The notes: a model not told the origin generated them from the letters alone. Shown: positions 34,593 through 44,664, counted from the first letter of the stretch. The stretch is 64,000 bases of DNA from Methylobacterium nonmethylotrophicum (GCF_004745635.1 NZ_SRLB01000013.1:62001-126000); one strand, 5' to 3'. Made by a program: numbers and translations.

Positions 34593-35975
34593 ATGAGCGA
34601 GCGATACGACGCCGTGGTGATCGGCAGCGGCGAGGGCGGCAAGTTCCTGGCGTGGGATCTGGCAAAAGGCGGTCAGCGGGTCGCGGTGGTCGAGCGCCGC
34701 TGGATCGGCGGCTCCTGCCCCAACACCAACTGCCTGCCGAGCAAGAACGAGATCTGGAGCGCCGAGATCGCCCATCTCGCCCGCAACGCAGGCCGCTACG
34801 GCGTCGAGACCGGCCCGGTCCGGGTCGACATGCGCCGCGTGGTCGAGCGCAAGCGGGCGATGGTGGCCGGCCTTGTCGAGATGCACCTCGACAAGTACCG
34901 CGACAGCGGCGCCGAGCTGGTCATGGGCAGCGCGCGGTTCACGGGCCCGAAGACGATCGCGGTCGACCTGAACGCGGGCGGGGAGCGGGTGCTCACCGCC
35001 GACACCATCGTGCTGAACCTCGGAACGCGTCCGGCGGTTCCGGACGTTCCGGGCCTGCGCGAGGCGGAGCCGCTGACCAACATCGAGGCGCTCGAACTCG
35101 ACGCCCTGCCCGACCACCTGATCGTGCTGGGCGGCGGCTATGTCGGCCTCGAACTGGCGCAGGCCTATCGCCGGTTCGGCAGCGCCGTCACGGTGATCGA
35201 GCGCGGTGATCGGATCGCGGGCCGCGAGGACGCGGACGTGGCGGACGAGCTGGCGCGGCTCCTTAAGGCCGAGGGGATCGCGCTGCGGACCGGCACCGGT
35301 GTGGTGAGGGTGCGTGGCCGCTCGGGCGAAGCCGTCGAGGTCGTGGTGCGCTCGAGCGACGGCGAGTCAGTGGTGGCGGGCAGCCACATCCTGGTCGCGG
35401 CGGGGCGCACGCCCAATACCGACGGGATCGGGCTCGATCTCGCCGGTGTTGCGGTGACGGAGCGCGGCACGATCCGGGTCGACGACCGCCTCGCCACGAC
35501 GGCGCCGGGCATCTGGGCGATCGGCGAATGCGCCGGCAGCCCGGCCTTCACCCACGCCTCGGCCGACGATTACCGGGTGGTGCGAGACGCGCTCAAGGGC
35601 GGCGGGCGCTCCACCGCCGGCCGTCAGATGCCCTACTGCCTCTTCACCGACCCGCCCCTCGCCCGCGTGGGCGCGAGCGAGGCGGAGGCGCGGGCGGGCG
35701 GCGCGGAGATCCGGGTCGCCAAGCTGCCGATGCGGGCGGTCTTGCGCACCCGGACCACGGGCCTGACCGACGGATTCATGAAGGCGGTGATCGGGCCGGA
35801 CGACCGCATCCTCGGCTTCGCGATGCTGGGCGCCGACGCCGGCGAGGTCATGGCGACGGTGCAGGTCGCGATGCTGGCGGGGCTCCCCTACACGGCGTTG
35901 CGCGACGCGATCCTGGCACATCCGACGACGGCCGAGGGGCTGAACGCTCTGTTCGCGGCGGTGCCGGCGCGCTGA
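34593..35975 (+). CDS. FAD-dependent pyridine nucleotide-disulfide oxidoreductase
   Basis: 460 residues, class I flavin disulfide reductase (dihydrolipoamide dehydrogenase / mercuric reductase branch). FAD motif VVIGSGEGGKFLAW, redox-active disulfide in GGSCPNTNCLPSK (Cys42 and Cys47), NAD(P) motif VLGGGYVGLELAQ, second FAD motif GIWAIGECAG, and the C-terminal base His in ILAHPTTAEG. No N-terminal heavy-metal domain and no C-terminal Cys pair, so mercuric reduction is unlikely. Substrate unknown. GAGGAGG before the ATG. Convergent with the MFS-kinase gene, only 8 bp between stops. Confidence 0.88.
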   Translation: MSERYDAVVIGSGEGGKFLAWDLAKGGQRVAVVERRWIGGSCPNTNCLPSKNEIWSAEIAHLARNAGRYGVETGPVRVDMRRVVERKRAMVAGLVEMHLDKYRDSGAELVMGSARFTGPKTIAVDLNAGGERVLTADTIVLNLGTRPAVPDVPGLREAEPLTNIEALELDALPDHLIVLGGGYVGLELAQAYRRFGSAVTVIERGDRIAGREDADVADELARLLKAEGIALRTGTGVVRVRGRSGEAVEVVVRSSDGESVVAGSHILVAAGRTPNTDGIGLDLAGVAVTERGTIRVDDRLATTAPGIWAIGECAGSPAFTHASADDYRVVRDALKGGGRSTAGRQMPYCLFTDPPLARVGASEAEARAGGAEIRVAKLPMRAVLRTRTTGLTDGFMKAVIGPDDRILGFAMLGADAGEVMATVQVAMLAGLPYTALRDAILAHPTTAEGLNALFAAVPAR

Positions 35976-35983
35976 GCGTGCTT

Positions 35984-38497
35984 TCAGGCGTCCGCGGTGG
36001 CTGGCTCGGCTGCCGCGGCGCGGGCCGCCTCCTCGTGCAGGGGCAGCTCGACCGCGAAGGTCGCGCCCGGTCCCTCGTTGTTGTGGCCTCCGAGCGTCCC
36101 GCCATGGGCCTCGACGATCGCCTTGCAGATCGACAGGCCGATGCCCATCCCGTCGCGCTTGGTGGTGAAGAAGGGGCTGAAGAGTTTCGGCAGCTGGTCG
36201 GGCGCGATGCCGGTGCCGCAATCGCTCACCGTCAGCCGGACCCGATCCAGCGACGGGGCGGAGACCGCGATCTCGAGCCGTCGCCGGGCCTCCGGCACCG
36301 TCCGCATCGCGTGCAGGCCGTTCATCACCAGGTTGACGACGACCTGCTGCAGCTCGACCCGGTCGGCGAGGACCCGGGCCTCGGGCACCGAGACGCGCAT
36401 GCGCAGGCTCGCCGAGGCGGCGGAGATCTCGCGGTCGAGGAGGTTGGCTGCTTCGGCGAGGACGTCGCGCAGGTCGACGATCTCAGGCGCGCGCCGGTCG
36501 CGCCGGAGCTGCTCGCGGGTCCGCTGGACGATCTGGCTCGCCCGTAGGCCGTCGCGCACCGCCCGCTCGGCCGCGCGCTCGGCGGCCGCGAGGTCGGGCG
36601 TCTCGCGCCGCAGCCAGCGCAGGCAGGCCTCGGCGCTCATCACCATGGCGCCGATCGGCTGGTTGACCTCGTGGGCGATCGAGGCCGAGATCGCCCCCAC
36701 CGTCGCGACCCGGCCGGCCCGGGCGAGCTCGCCCTGCGCGGCGAGCAGTGCCTCCTTGGCGCGCTCGCGCTCGGTCACGTCGATCATCGCGCAAGAGACC
36801 CGGTCGTAGCCCGACGCGTCGTCGGGCAGCGCCAGGACGAGGATTGCGGTGACCTCCCGGCCGTCGGCCCGCAGGAGCTTCCCCTGCATCTCGTATCGGC
36901 CGCCGCCCTGGCCGAGCCGCGCGAGGAGCATGGCGAGGAGGTCGCTGCCCGGCGGCAGGAAGCGGGTCACCGAGCCGAGGACCGCCTCCCGCGAGGCGCC
37001 GCCGAGGAGCTGCACCGTCGCCTCGTTCACGTCGATCAGCGTCACGTCTGGCAAGGCATCGCGGCGTGCAAGGGCTTCCTGGAGGATCGATCCGGGGGCC
37101 TGCGCGCCACTCGACGCCGTCACCGCCTCGTGCGCGGCGGACAGGTCGATCTCGCAGAGCGCGACGTGGGCCTGCTCGAACAGTGCGCGATAGCGCCGCT
37201 CGCTGCGGGCAAGCGCCCCGAGGGCGCGCCGGCGGGCGCTCACGTCGAAGGCGATCAGGCTGACCCCGCCGGTCAGCGCGAGGTAGAAGCCGACCGCGGT
37301 CAGGCCGCTGCGCTCGGCGAGTCCTTGCGCGATCATCGGCGAGAACGCGCCGCCGACGATGCCGCCGACGTTGAAGGCCACCGAGGTGCCCGAGTAGCGC
37401 ACCCGCGGCGGAAACAGGCTCGGCAGCCAAGCCCCGAGCGGCCCGTTGACGAAGCCCATCACCCAGAGGGCGAAGGCCAGGAACACGAAGGTCGTGACGA
37501 GCGATCCGCTGCCGAGCATCGGCGCCAGCAGGATGCCGGCGACGATCGTCCCGGCACAGCCGACGATGAGGACGCGGGTCGGGTCGACCCGGTCGGACAG
37601 CCAGCTCGCGGTGACGATCGCGGCCGCCATGAACAGGATCGCGCCGAGCTCGACCAGGAGGAACGATGCCCGGGAGTGCCCGAGCGTGGTCGTGCCGTAG
37701 CCGAGCGCGAAGGCGGTCGCGGTCCAGAACAGCGAGAAGCAGGCCACGACCCCGAAGATCCCGGCGACCACCTGGCCGGCATGGAGGCGCATCAGCTCGA
37801 CGAGCGGCGCGCGCGGGGGCTTCGCCTCCTTGAGCGAGGCGGCGAATTCCTCGGTCTCGCGGAGATGGGTGCGCACCCACAGCCCGAGCCACACCAGCGG
37901 CACGCTGAGCAGGAACGGCACCCGCCAGCCCCACTCGGCGAACTGCTCCGGCGTCAGGGCCAGGGTGAGGATCAGGAACAGCCCGTTGGCGACGAAGAAG
38001 CCGAGAGGCGCGCCGAGCGGCGCGAACATGGCGTAGCGCGCCCGCCAGCCCGGCGGGGCGTTCTCGAGCGCCAGAAGGGCCGCCCCGCTCCACTCGCCGC
38101 CGAGCGCCAGGCCCTGCCCGAAGCGCAGGAGACAGAGCAGGGCGGGCGCGAGCCAGCCGGCGAGGGCATAGGTCGGCAAAAGGCCGATCGCCGAGGTCGA
38201 GAATCCCATCAGCAGGAGCGAGGCGACGAGCGTCGCCTTGCGCCCGACCCGGTCGCCGAAATGTCCGAACACCGCGCCGCCGATCGGCCGGGCCACGAAG
38301 GCGAGGCCGAAGCTCGCATAGGCGCTGATCAACTCGGCCGATTGCAGCGCGGCCGGGAAGAACAGCGGCCCGAAGACCAGGCTCGCGGCGGTGGCGTAGA
38401 TGTAGAAGTCGTAGAACTCGACGGTGGTGCCGATCAGGCTGGCGAGGAGCACGCGCGCCGTGGTCTGCCCGGAGGCCGGCTTGTGCGATACCGTCAT
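35984..38497 (-). CDS. MFS transporter fused to a PAS-histidine kinase
   Basis: 837 residues in one uninterrupted frame. Residues ~1-425 are a metabolite:H+ symporter type MFS carrier (SLIGTTVEFYDFYIYATAAS, FGHFGDRVGRKATL, LRFGQGLALGGEWSGAALL, WGWRVPFLLS), with the usual 12 helices. A PAS-like domain (~430-570, ERRYRALFEQAHVALCEID) follows, then HisKA with phospho-His ~609 (ISASIAHEVNQPIGAMV) and HATPase_c (NLVMNGLHAM, DCGTGIAPD, GMGIGLSICK). All kinase boxes are intact. It should couple uptake or binding of an organic acid or osmolyte to phosphorylation. Partner regulator not adjacent; FixJ-type regulator 2.7 kb away is a candidate. Confidence 0.88.
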   Translation of the reverse strand: MTVSHKPASGQTTARVLLASLIGTTVEFYDFYIYATAASLVFGPLFFPAALQSAELISAYASFGLAFVARPIGGAVFGHFGDRVGRKATLVASLLLMGFSTSAIGLLPTYALAGWLAPALLCLLRFGQGLALGGEWSGAALLALENAPPGWRARYAMFAPLGAPLGFFVANGLFLILTLALTPEQFAEWGWRVPFLLSVPLVWLGLWVRTHLRETEEFAASLKEAKPPRAPLVELMRLHAGQVVAGIFGVVACFSLFWTATAFALGYGTTTLGHSRASFLLVELGAILFMAAAIVTASWLSDRVDPTRVLIVGCAGTIVAGILLAPMLGSGSLVTTFVFLAFALWVMGFVNGPLGAWLPSLFPPRVRYSGTSVAFNVGGIVGGAFSPMIAQGLAERSGLTAVGFYLALTGGVSLIAFDVSARRRALGALARSERRYRALFEQAHVALCEIDLSAAHEAVTASSGAQAPGSILQEALARRDALPDVTLIDVNEATVQLLGGASREAVLGSVTRFLPPGSDLLAMLLARLGQGGGRYEMQGKLLRADGREVTAILVLALPDDASGYDRVSCAMIDVTERERAKEALLAAQGELARAGRVATVGAISASIAHEVNQPIGAMVMSAEACLRWLRRETPDLAAAERAAERAVRDGLRASQIVQRTREQLRRDRRAPEIVDLRDVLAEAANLLDREISAASASLRMRVSVPEARVLADRVELQQVVVNLVMNGLHAMRTVPEARRRLEIAVSAPSLDRVRLTVSDCGTGIAPDQLPKLFSPFFTTKRDGMGIGLSICKAIVEAHGGTLGGHNNEGPGATFAVELPLHEEAARAAAAEPATADA

Positions 38498-38827
38498 GCT
38501 CTCGCCTCGTCCTCTCGCACGCCGGTCGGGTCGTTGCCCGGTCGCGCGGCTCCGTCTCAGGATCGCTGCGCCCCATCACGGCGAGGCGCAGCTGTTAGCT
38601 CATAGCTCGGCCGTTGATCGAGGGCCCGCGCCGGGCCGGTCGCCGCCCGTGGTCGCTGAGCGCGGCTCGCCTCTCGGCTATGCCAGCTCGATCTCGACGC
38701 TCCGCCCGCGACCGTGGCCCGCTCGAACTTGCCGCCGGTGATATCGGCGAGGGGGGAAGATGTACCGAGAGGGCTTGTGAGATCCTGTGAGACGGGACGA
38801 AGCGAGCCGCGGGCGTGCCGGGTCCCG
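38498..38827. other. Gene-free region
   Basis: Between two minus-strand genes. No supported gene; presumably the promoter of the MFS-kinase gene. Confidence 0.5.
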
Positions 38828-41680
38828 TCATGCGGTCAGGCGCTTGAGAAGGCGCGTCGCCCTCAAGACATCTTGCGTGGAACGGCCCTCCGTCAGCGCA
38901 TCGTAGACGTCCGAGAGCAGGCCTGCCGCCTCGCCGGCACGATCCCGGCCGGAGAGGTATTCGGCGAGATCCGTCGCGGCTCGGAGACGATAGGACAACG
39001 CCCCCTGATCCTGCGCGATCCGGAGGGCGTGACGGAACGCTTCCTCCGCCGGTCCCGCCTCCTGGTCCGCTTCCTGAGCCGCGAGGGCCCGGCCCTTGAT
39101 GCGCCACGCCTCGGGGACGAGCGTCAGCTCCTCGTCGCGCTCGATGCGGACCAGCGCAGGCCCAGCTTCAGCGAGGGCCTCGCCGGGCCGCCCCGCCTCG
39201 ATCAGGGCCTCGGCGAGGGCGAGCTGCAGGGCCGAGTTCATCGTCAGGTGCGACACCTCGGCGAGGCCCGCCAGACCCTCGGACAGGAGTGCGACGCCGC
39301 TCTCCAGATCGCCGCGGAGCGCGTGGAGCTGCCCGGTCAGCGCCCGGGCGAGAAGCTCGTAGGGGACGAGCGAGTGCCGGGAGGCCAGCACCCGCCCCGT
39401 GGCGAGTGCCTCCGCCGCCCGGTCGAGATCGCCCGACCACAGGGCGACCGGCGCCGTCCAGAGCAGAGCCGTGCACAGCGAGACGGGATGGCCGATCGCA
39501 TCGGTCTCCCGCACCACCCCGTCGACGGCCGCCGCGGCCTGGTCGGGGAGGCCCTGCACCCACAGCGCGCGGGCGATGGCGCAGTGGGCCAGCATGCGCT
39601 GGTCGATACCGAAGCGGACCACCTCGGGCCGGCGCTGGAGCGGGAAGTTGCGCAGAGCATGCCCGCAGCGCAGTTGCGCCTCGGCCTGACGCCCCATGAA
39701 ATGATCGAGGACGCCTACCATCCAGTCGCCGGTCGCGAGGCCCGTATCGCTGAGCGAGTGCCATACGCTGGCCCGGCCGCGCTCGGCATAGGCCATCGCG
39801 GCCTTGAAGTCCGCGAGGCGGAGCGCGAAGATGTACAGGCCCTCCAGCAACCGGATCTGGTACGCGAGATCCTGCTCGGCCTCGGCCAGGTCCAGGGCCT
39901 CGTGGAGCGCGGTTCGCGCGTCCTCGCCGTTACCCCTGGTGTAGCGCAGGGCGACGCTTCGTGCCGCCTTCAGTTCGAGCCGCGGCTTCGGCCCGAGCGC
40001 GGCGAATTCCTTCGCCCCGAGCGCCCGCCCGGTCCACTCGACGCATTCGGCCAGGAGCGACAGGTGAAGGAACAGGGGCGCGGAACAGGCCGCGAGCCGG
40101 ACCGCCAGCTGCGCGTCGCCGCCCGGCCCGAACGCCCAGACCAGCGCGGCGCGGACATTGCCGATCTCGAAGGCGAGGGCCGCCACCCCGTCGCCACCGT
40201 GCCGCGTCCCGCTCGCCGCCCGCGCGCCCTCGAGCAGGCCGGCGTAGCAGGCGACGTGCCGGCGGGCGACGCCCGCGTCCTCGCCCGCCGCCCGGAGCTT
40301 CCGGAGGGCGAACTGGCGCGTCATCTGGAGCAGGCGGTAGCGGGCGCCGCCCTGGGCGGCCTCCAGCACGAGATGGGACTTGTCGGCGAGCGCGCTGAGG
40401 ACCTCCAGGTGATCGGACCGGTCCCTGCCGTCGTCGAGGACCGACAGGGCCGCATTCAGCGAGAAGTGGCCCGTGAAGATCGACAGGGCCCGCAGCGCGC
40501 GGGCCTCGGCCTCCGACAGAAGGGCGTAGCTCCAGTCGAAGGTGGCCTGGAGGCTGCGGTGGCGGGGGACGGCGCTGCGGTGGGCGAGCTCGGCGCCGGT
40601 GCGCAAAAGCTCGACGAGGCCGGCGAGACCCAGGGTCCGCATGCGGGCCGCGACGAGCTCGATCGCCAGGGGAAGACCGTCGACCTGCCGGCAGATCTCG
40701 CCGACGAGCCGGGCCTGGACCGGATCGAGGGCGAAGTCGGGGTATTGCAGGCGTGCCCGGTCGCAGAAGAGCTGGACCGCCGAGAAGGCGAGCGGGTCGT
40801 CCGTATCGGCGAAGGGCGCCGCCAGCGGCAGGAGGTGGTGGACGGCCTCGCCGGACAGCCGGAGCGGTTCGCGGCTCGTCGCGAGGATGCGCGCGGCGGG
40901 CGCGCCGCGGAGGATGGCCTCGGCCGCGAGCGCGACGGCATCGATGACGTGCTCGCAATTGTCGAGGACGAGGAGGGCGTCCGCATCCGCCAGCACCTTG
41001 ACGACCTGCGGCAGCGGAGTGGCCGATCCGACCGGGACGCCCAAAGCCGAGGCGACGGCGCTCGGCACGAGGCGCGGATCGTCCAGCGTCGTCAGGTCGA
41101 CGAAGGTCGGCGACGGCCCGGCAGGGCCGCCGGTCCGATGCATGACCGCCGCGGCGAGCGTGGTCTTGCCGACGCCGCCCGTGCCAACCACCGTCACCAG
41201 CCGATGGCGCGCCAGGCACGCGAGCAGGATCTCGACATCGGCCGACCGGCCGATCAGGTTCGACGGCTCGGGCGGCAGGAGCGACGAGCCGGCCGGCCGG
41301 ATCATGACCGGCTGGGCCGGCGCGCCGGACGTCACCATCGCCGTGAAGCAGTAGCCGCGGCCCGGCACGCTCGTCACGTGCTCGGCCCCCTTCGCGTGCT
41401 CGGCGAGCGCCTTCCGCAGCTGCCCGATCTGGAAGCGGAGGTTGCTCTCCTCGACCTGCGCCCCGGCCCAGGCGGCTGCCGTCAGCTCGCGGTGGCTGAT
41501 CACCTCGCCGGGCCGTGACGCGAGATGGATCAGGAGATCGAGGGCGCGGCTGCCGAGCTTGACGACGGACGACCCCGCCAGAAGGCGCCGGTGCTCGGGG
41601 AGCAGCGTGAAGACGCCGAACACGATCTCCGGCCGCGCCGCGCCGGGCGGGCCCGCCGTGGCGTCGCTTGCCTTCGTCAT
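38828..41680 (-). CDS. Large winged-helix / NB-ARC ATPase / TPR regulator
   Basis: 950 residues. Residues ~18-115: OmpR-type winged helix (LGSRALDLLIHLASRPGEVI, then SVPGRGYCF). Residues ~140-400: STAND-class ATPase with Walker A GTGGVGKTT (166-174), Walker B LLVLDNCEH and the sensor ATSREPLRL, then GLPLAIELVA. The C-terminal ~500 residues are helical repeats of TPR type (LAEAEQDLAYQIRLLEGLY and similar). Such proteins are ligand-triggered transcriptional regulators of AfsR/MalT-like design. Divergent from the GlxA regulator at 41973, a possible target region. Signal unknown. Confidence 0.85.
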   Translation of the reverse strand: MTKASDATAGPPGAARPEIVFGVFTLLPEHRRLLAGSSVVKLGSRALDLLIHLASRPGEVISHRELTAAAWAGAQVEESNLRFQIGQLRKALAEHAKGAEHVTSVPGRGYCFTAMVTSGAPAQPVMIRPAGSSLLPPEPSNLIGRSADVEILLACLARHRLVTVVGTGGVGKTTLAAAVMHRTGGPAGPSPTFVDLTTLDDPRLVPSAVASALGVPVGSATPLPQVVKVLADADALLVLDNCEHVIDAVALAAEAILRGAPAARILATSREPLRLSGEAVHHLLPLAAPFADTDDPLAFSAVQLFCDRARLQYPDFALDPVQARLVGEICRQVDGLPLAIELVAARMRTLGLAGLVELLRTGAELAHRSAVPRHRSLQATFDWSYALLSEAEARALRALSIFTGHFSLNAALSVLDDGRDRSDHLEVLSALADKSHLVLEAAQGGARYRLLQMTRQFALRKLRAAGEDAGVARRHVACYAGLLEGARAASGTRHGGDGVAALAFEIGNVRAALVWAFGPGGDAQLAVRLAACSAPLFLHLSLLAECVEWTGRALGAKEFAALGPKPRLELKAARSVALRYTRGNGEDARTALHEALDLAEAEQDLAYQIRLLEGLYIFALRLADFKAAMAYAERGRASVWHSLSDTGLATGDWMVGVLDHFMGRQAEAQLRCGHALRNFPLQRRPEVVRFGIDQRMLAHCAIARALWVQGLPDQAAAAVDGVVRETDAIGHPVSLCTALLWTAPVALWSGDLDRAAEALATGRVLASRHSLVPYELLARALTGQLHALRGDLESGVALLSEGLAGLAEVSHLTMNSALQLALAEALIEAGRPGEALAEAGPALVRIERDEELTLVPEAWRIKGRALAAQEADQEAGPAEEAFRHALRIAQDQGALSYRLRAATDLAEYLSGRDRAGEAAGLLSDVYDALTEGRSTQDVLRATRLLKRLTA

Positions 41681-41972
41681 GCCGCCGCTCCCGCACCTGC
41701 CCGACACCGATCGCCCGGGCCGCTGCCGGCCCCGTCCCTTCCGGGGCGGCGCCCCGCACGCGAAACCGGCCGGCGCACCATAGCGTAGCCGTATCGCCGA
41801 TCATCCAGGTCCTCGGACGTAGATGCCACCTTTCCGGACATTCCGCCGCCGGAGCGCACACCTTCCGCAGGGGAAAGCCGCATGGAAAAGGCCAGGCCTC
41901 GTTTCCGGCCGTCCCGCTTGCCAGTGCCGGAACCCGGGCCGATGGTGCGGCGCGAGAAGGGGGACGGAGCCG
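41681..41972. other. Intergenic region between divergent regulators
   Basis: Just under 300 bp between the large ATPase regulator (minus) and a GlxA-type regulator (plus). No gene; expected to hold both promoters. Confidence 0.5.
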
Positions 41973-42929
41973 ATGACGACGACGCGCCGCACAGGGCTGG
42001 TGATCGGCCCCGATTTCGACTTCATGGGCCTCGCCGTGACCACGCCCTTCGTGGTGGCGAACCGCTACGCCGGGGCGGCGCTCTACGACGTCCACCTGCT
42101 GTCGGAGCGCGGCGGCCCGATCCGGTCCGGTCTCGGCCCCGACCTCGCCACCGAGCCGCTCGGCGACCCGGCGGCCTTCGACACGCTCCTCGTCGCGGCC
42201 GGCATCAGCATACCCCAGACCTCCCCCGTCCTCGCCGACCATCTCCGCGCGGCCGCCCGCTCGACGCGGCGGGTCGCCGGGCTGTGCCTGGGCGCCTTCA
42301 TGCTGGGCGATGCCGGCCTGCTCGACGGGCGCCGCGCGACTACCCACTGGCATTTCGCGCCGCAGTTCCGCGCGCGCTATCCGGCCTGCCGGCTCGATAT
42401 CGACAAGATCTACGTCGTCGACGACACCATCTGGACCTCGGCCGGCATGTCGGCCGTCATCGATCTCGCGGTCGGCATGATCGAACACGATCACGGCCGG
42501 GACCTCGCCGTCAGCGTGGCCCGCGGCCTCGTCATGGAGCGCCGTCGGGCCGGCGGCCAGGCGCAGCACTCGGCCTTCCTCGATCTCGACGCCCGCACCG
42601 ACCGGATCCAGGCCGTCCTGGCCTATGCGCGACGCAACCTCCACCTGCCGTTGACGACCGAGGCGCTGGCGGCGGTGGCCTGCCTCAGCCCGCGCCAGTT
42701 CACCCGGCTGTTCCGGGCGGAGACCGGCACCTCGCCGTCGAAGGCGGTGGAGCGCATCCGCCTGGAGGCGGCGAAGCTGATGCTGGAGCAGAGCCGTCTG
42801 CCGATCGAGGAGATCGCGCGCGAGACGGGTTTCGCCAACCGCGAGCGGATGCGCCGGGCGTTCCTGCGGGCCTACGGGGCGGGGCCGCGCAACGTCCGCG
42901 TCGGGGCGGGGCCCGTCGCCGCCCTGTGA
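41973..42929 (+). CDS. GlxA-type AraC family regulator (DJ-1/PfpI + HTH)
   Basis: 318 residues. N-terminal DJ-1/PfpI-like domain with GLCLGAFMLGDAGLLDGRRA (Cys at the elbow, then the T-T-H-W-H-F of this family), and IWTSAGMSAVIDLAVGMIEHD. C-terminal AraC HTH pair: LTTEALAAVACLSPRQFTRLFRAE and IEEIARETGFANRERMRRAF. The amidotransferase domain serves as a ligand sensor. Followed by a second, similar regulator after 154 bp. GGGGACGGAGC precedes the ATG. Confidence 0.88.
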   Translation: MTTTRRTGLVIGPDFDFMGLAVTTPFVVANRYAGAALYDVHLLSERGGPIRSGLGPDLATEPLGDPAAFDTLLVAAGISIPQTSPVLADHLRAAARSTRRVAGLCLGAFMLGDAGLLDGRRATTHWHFAPQFRARYPACRLDIDKIYVVDDTIWTSAGMSAVIDLAVGMIEHDHGRDLAVSVARGLVMERRRAGGQAQHSAFLDLDARTDRIQAVLAYARRNLHLPLTTEALAAVACLSPRQFTRLFRAETGTSPSKAVERIRLEAAKLMLEQSRLPIEEIARETGFANRERMRRAFLRAYGAGPRNVRVGAGPVAAL

Positions 42930-43083
42930 CCGGGTAAAGCCGGTGGCCCGGTCCGACCGGCCGAGAATGTCCGGAATCGTGACATCAACGTCCGGATCCG
43001 CCGCTGCCTCCCTTGCTTGATGGTCTAACATGCGCCGAAGCCCGACCGCCTCCCGTTCGGTCCGGCAGCAGGCAGGCGAGCCG

Positions 43084-44052
43084 ATGCGGAAGGTGGGAGT
43101 TGTGGTCGCCCCGGGCCTGCAACTCATGTCGATCGCGGCGCTCGCGGTCTTCCAGGCCGCCAACGTCCTGTTGGAGGATCGCGTCTACGAGACCCGCCTC
43201 GTGTCGGAGGGCGGCGGCGAGGTCCCGACCGCCGCCGGCTTCGCGGTGGCGAGCCGCCCCCTGGAGCCGGAGATCTACGACACGCTGCTGGTGGCGGCCC
43301 GCATCGGCACGGAACCGGCCCCCGCCGCCCTGGTCGCGTTCACCCGCGAGGCGGCGGCGACGTCGCGCCGGGTCGGCGCCCTGTGCACCGGGGCCTTCAC
43401 CCTGGCGCAGGCCGGCCTCCTGTCGCAGCGCCGTGCCACGACGCATTGGCGCCACGCCCGCGAGCTGCAGGCGCGCTTCCCCGACATCCGGATCGAGGCG
43501 GACCGTCTCTTCGTCAATGACGGCCCGATCTGGACCTCGGCCGGGATGATGGCCGGGATCGACATGACGCTCGCCCTTGTCGAGGCCGATCTCGGCGCCG
43601 ACGTCGCCCGCACCATCGCGCGCCGGATGATCCTCGACCGCCGGCGGCCGGGGGCGGATCCGCAGGCCTCCGGGCTCCTGGAACTCGAACCGCGGACCGA
43701 CCGGATCCGTAAGGTCCTGGATCACGTCCGGCGGCACCTGCGCGACGACCTCTCCGTGGCCCGGATGGCCGCGGTCGCGAACCTCTCGCCGCGCCAGCTC
43801 GGGCGGGCTTGCGCCGCCGAATTCGGCGAGTCGCCCGCGAAGCTCGTCGAGCGGCTGCGCGCCGAAGCGGCCCGGGCGCTCCTGATCGAAGGCCGGCATT
43901 CGTGCGAGGCCGTTGCCGACCGGGTCGGCTTTGCCGACCGCGAGCGGATGCGGCGCGCCTTCCTGCGGCTTTACGGCCGGCCGCCCCAGGATTTCCGGCG
44001 GACGACCCATCCATCCGTCCGGCCGGCGGGGACGGCCCGCGAAGAGGCCTGA
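43084..44052 (+). CDS. GlxA-type AraC family regulator (second copy)
   Basis: 322 residues, same architecture as its upstream neighbour: DJ-1-like domain with GALCTGAFTLAQAGLLSQRRA and TTHWRHARELQ, IWTSAGMMAGIDMTLALVE, and HTH LSVARMAAVANLSPRQLGRA then FADRERMRRAFLRLYG. ATG at 43084 chosen; an ATG 18 codons upstream gives an extra basic leader. It lies directly before a molybdenum hydroxylase operon, a typical position for a control gene of that operon. Confidence 0.86.
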   Translation: MRKVGVVVAPGLQLMSIAALAVFQAANVLLEDRVYETRLVSEGGGEVPTAAGFAVASRPLEPEIYDTLLVAARIGTEPAPAALVAFTREAAATSRRVGALCTGAFTLAQAGLLSQRRATTHWRHARELQARFPDIRIEADRLFVNDGPIWTSAGMMAGIDMTLALVEADLGADVARTIARRMILDRRRPGADPQASGLLELEPRTDRIRKVLDHVRRHLRDDLSVARMAAVANLSPRQLGRACAAEFGESPAKLVERLRAEAARALLIEGRHSCEAVADRVGFADRERMRRAFLRLYGRPPQDFRRTTHPSVRPAGTAREEA

Positions 44053-44217
44053 CGGAGCCGCCGGCTCACGGAATCTCACGAGGCCTCGCACGACACCCGC
44101 GCGGCCCGGCGCCTACGACGGGCTCCACACGCACGATCCCGGCAGGCCGCGGGCGCCCGGACTCCCGGCGGTCATCCAGGCTCGCCATCCAAGCTCGCCA
44201 TCCAGGAGAGATCCGCC

Positions 44218-44664
44218 ATGTTCGATCTGACCATCAACGGCCAGTCCCGCCGCGTCGATGTCGAGCCCGACACGCCGCTGCTCTGGGTCCTGCGCGACAC
44301 GTTGGGCATGACCGGCACCAAGTACGGCTGCGGCATCGCGCAATGCGGCGCCTGCACCGTGCTGATGGACGGCCAAGCGACCCGCTCGTGCCAGGTCACG
44401 GTGGACTCGATCGGCGCGGCCAAGGTCGAGACGATCGAGGCGGTGGAGGCCGATCCGGTCGGCCGCAAGGTGGTCGCGGCCTGGATCGCCGCCCAGGTCC
44501 CGCAATGCGGCTACTGCCAGTCGGGGCAGGTGATGGCCGCGACCGCGCTGCTGCGCGAGACGCCGAAGCCCAGCGACGACGATATCGCGGGCGCGATGAC
44601 CAACCTGTGCCGCTGCGGCACCTACAACGCCATCGCCGCCGCCGTGCGGCACGCCGCGGCCTGA
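44218..44664 (+). CDS. iorA: [2Fe-2S] subunit of molybdenum hydroxylase (IorA-like)
   Basis: 148 residues with both iron-sulfur motifs of xanthine-oxidase-family small subunits: plant-type cluster CGIAQCGACTVLMDG (then C at ATRSCQ) and the second, helical cluster CGYCQSGQ plus LCRCGTY. No signal peptide; it would be carried across the membrane with the Tat-tagged large subunit. 12 bp before the large-subunit gene. Family: isoquinoline 1-oxidoreductase / aldehyde oxidoreductase two-subunit type, which passes electrons to cytochromes. Symbol by resemblance only. Confidence 0.88.
   Translation: MFDLTINGQSRRVDVEPDTPLLWVLRDTLGMTGTKYGCGIAQCGACTVLMDGQATRSCQVTVDSIGAAKVETIEAVEADPVGRKVVAAWIAAQVPQCGYCQSGQVMAATALLRETPKPSDDDIAGAMTNLCRCGTYNAIAAAVRHAAA

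Noticed and set aside
34593..35975. Mercuric reductase
   Set aside because: Lacks the C-terminal Cys pair and the heavy-metal domain, and no mer genes lie nearby.
39930..43163. 1077-codon minus-strand frame
   Set aside because: Out-of-frame shadow of the ATPase regulator and the GlxA gene; Arg-Pro-Ala low complexity.
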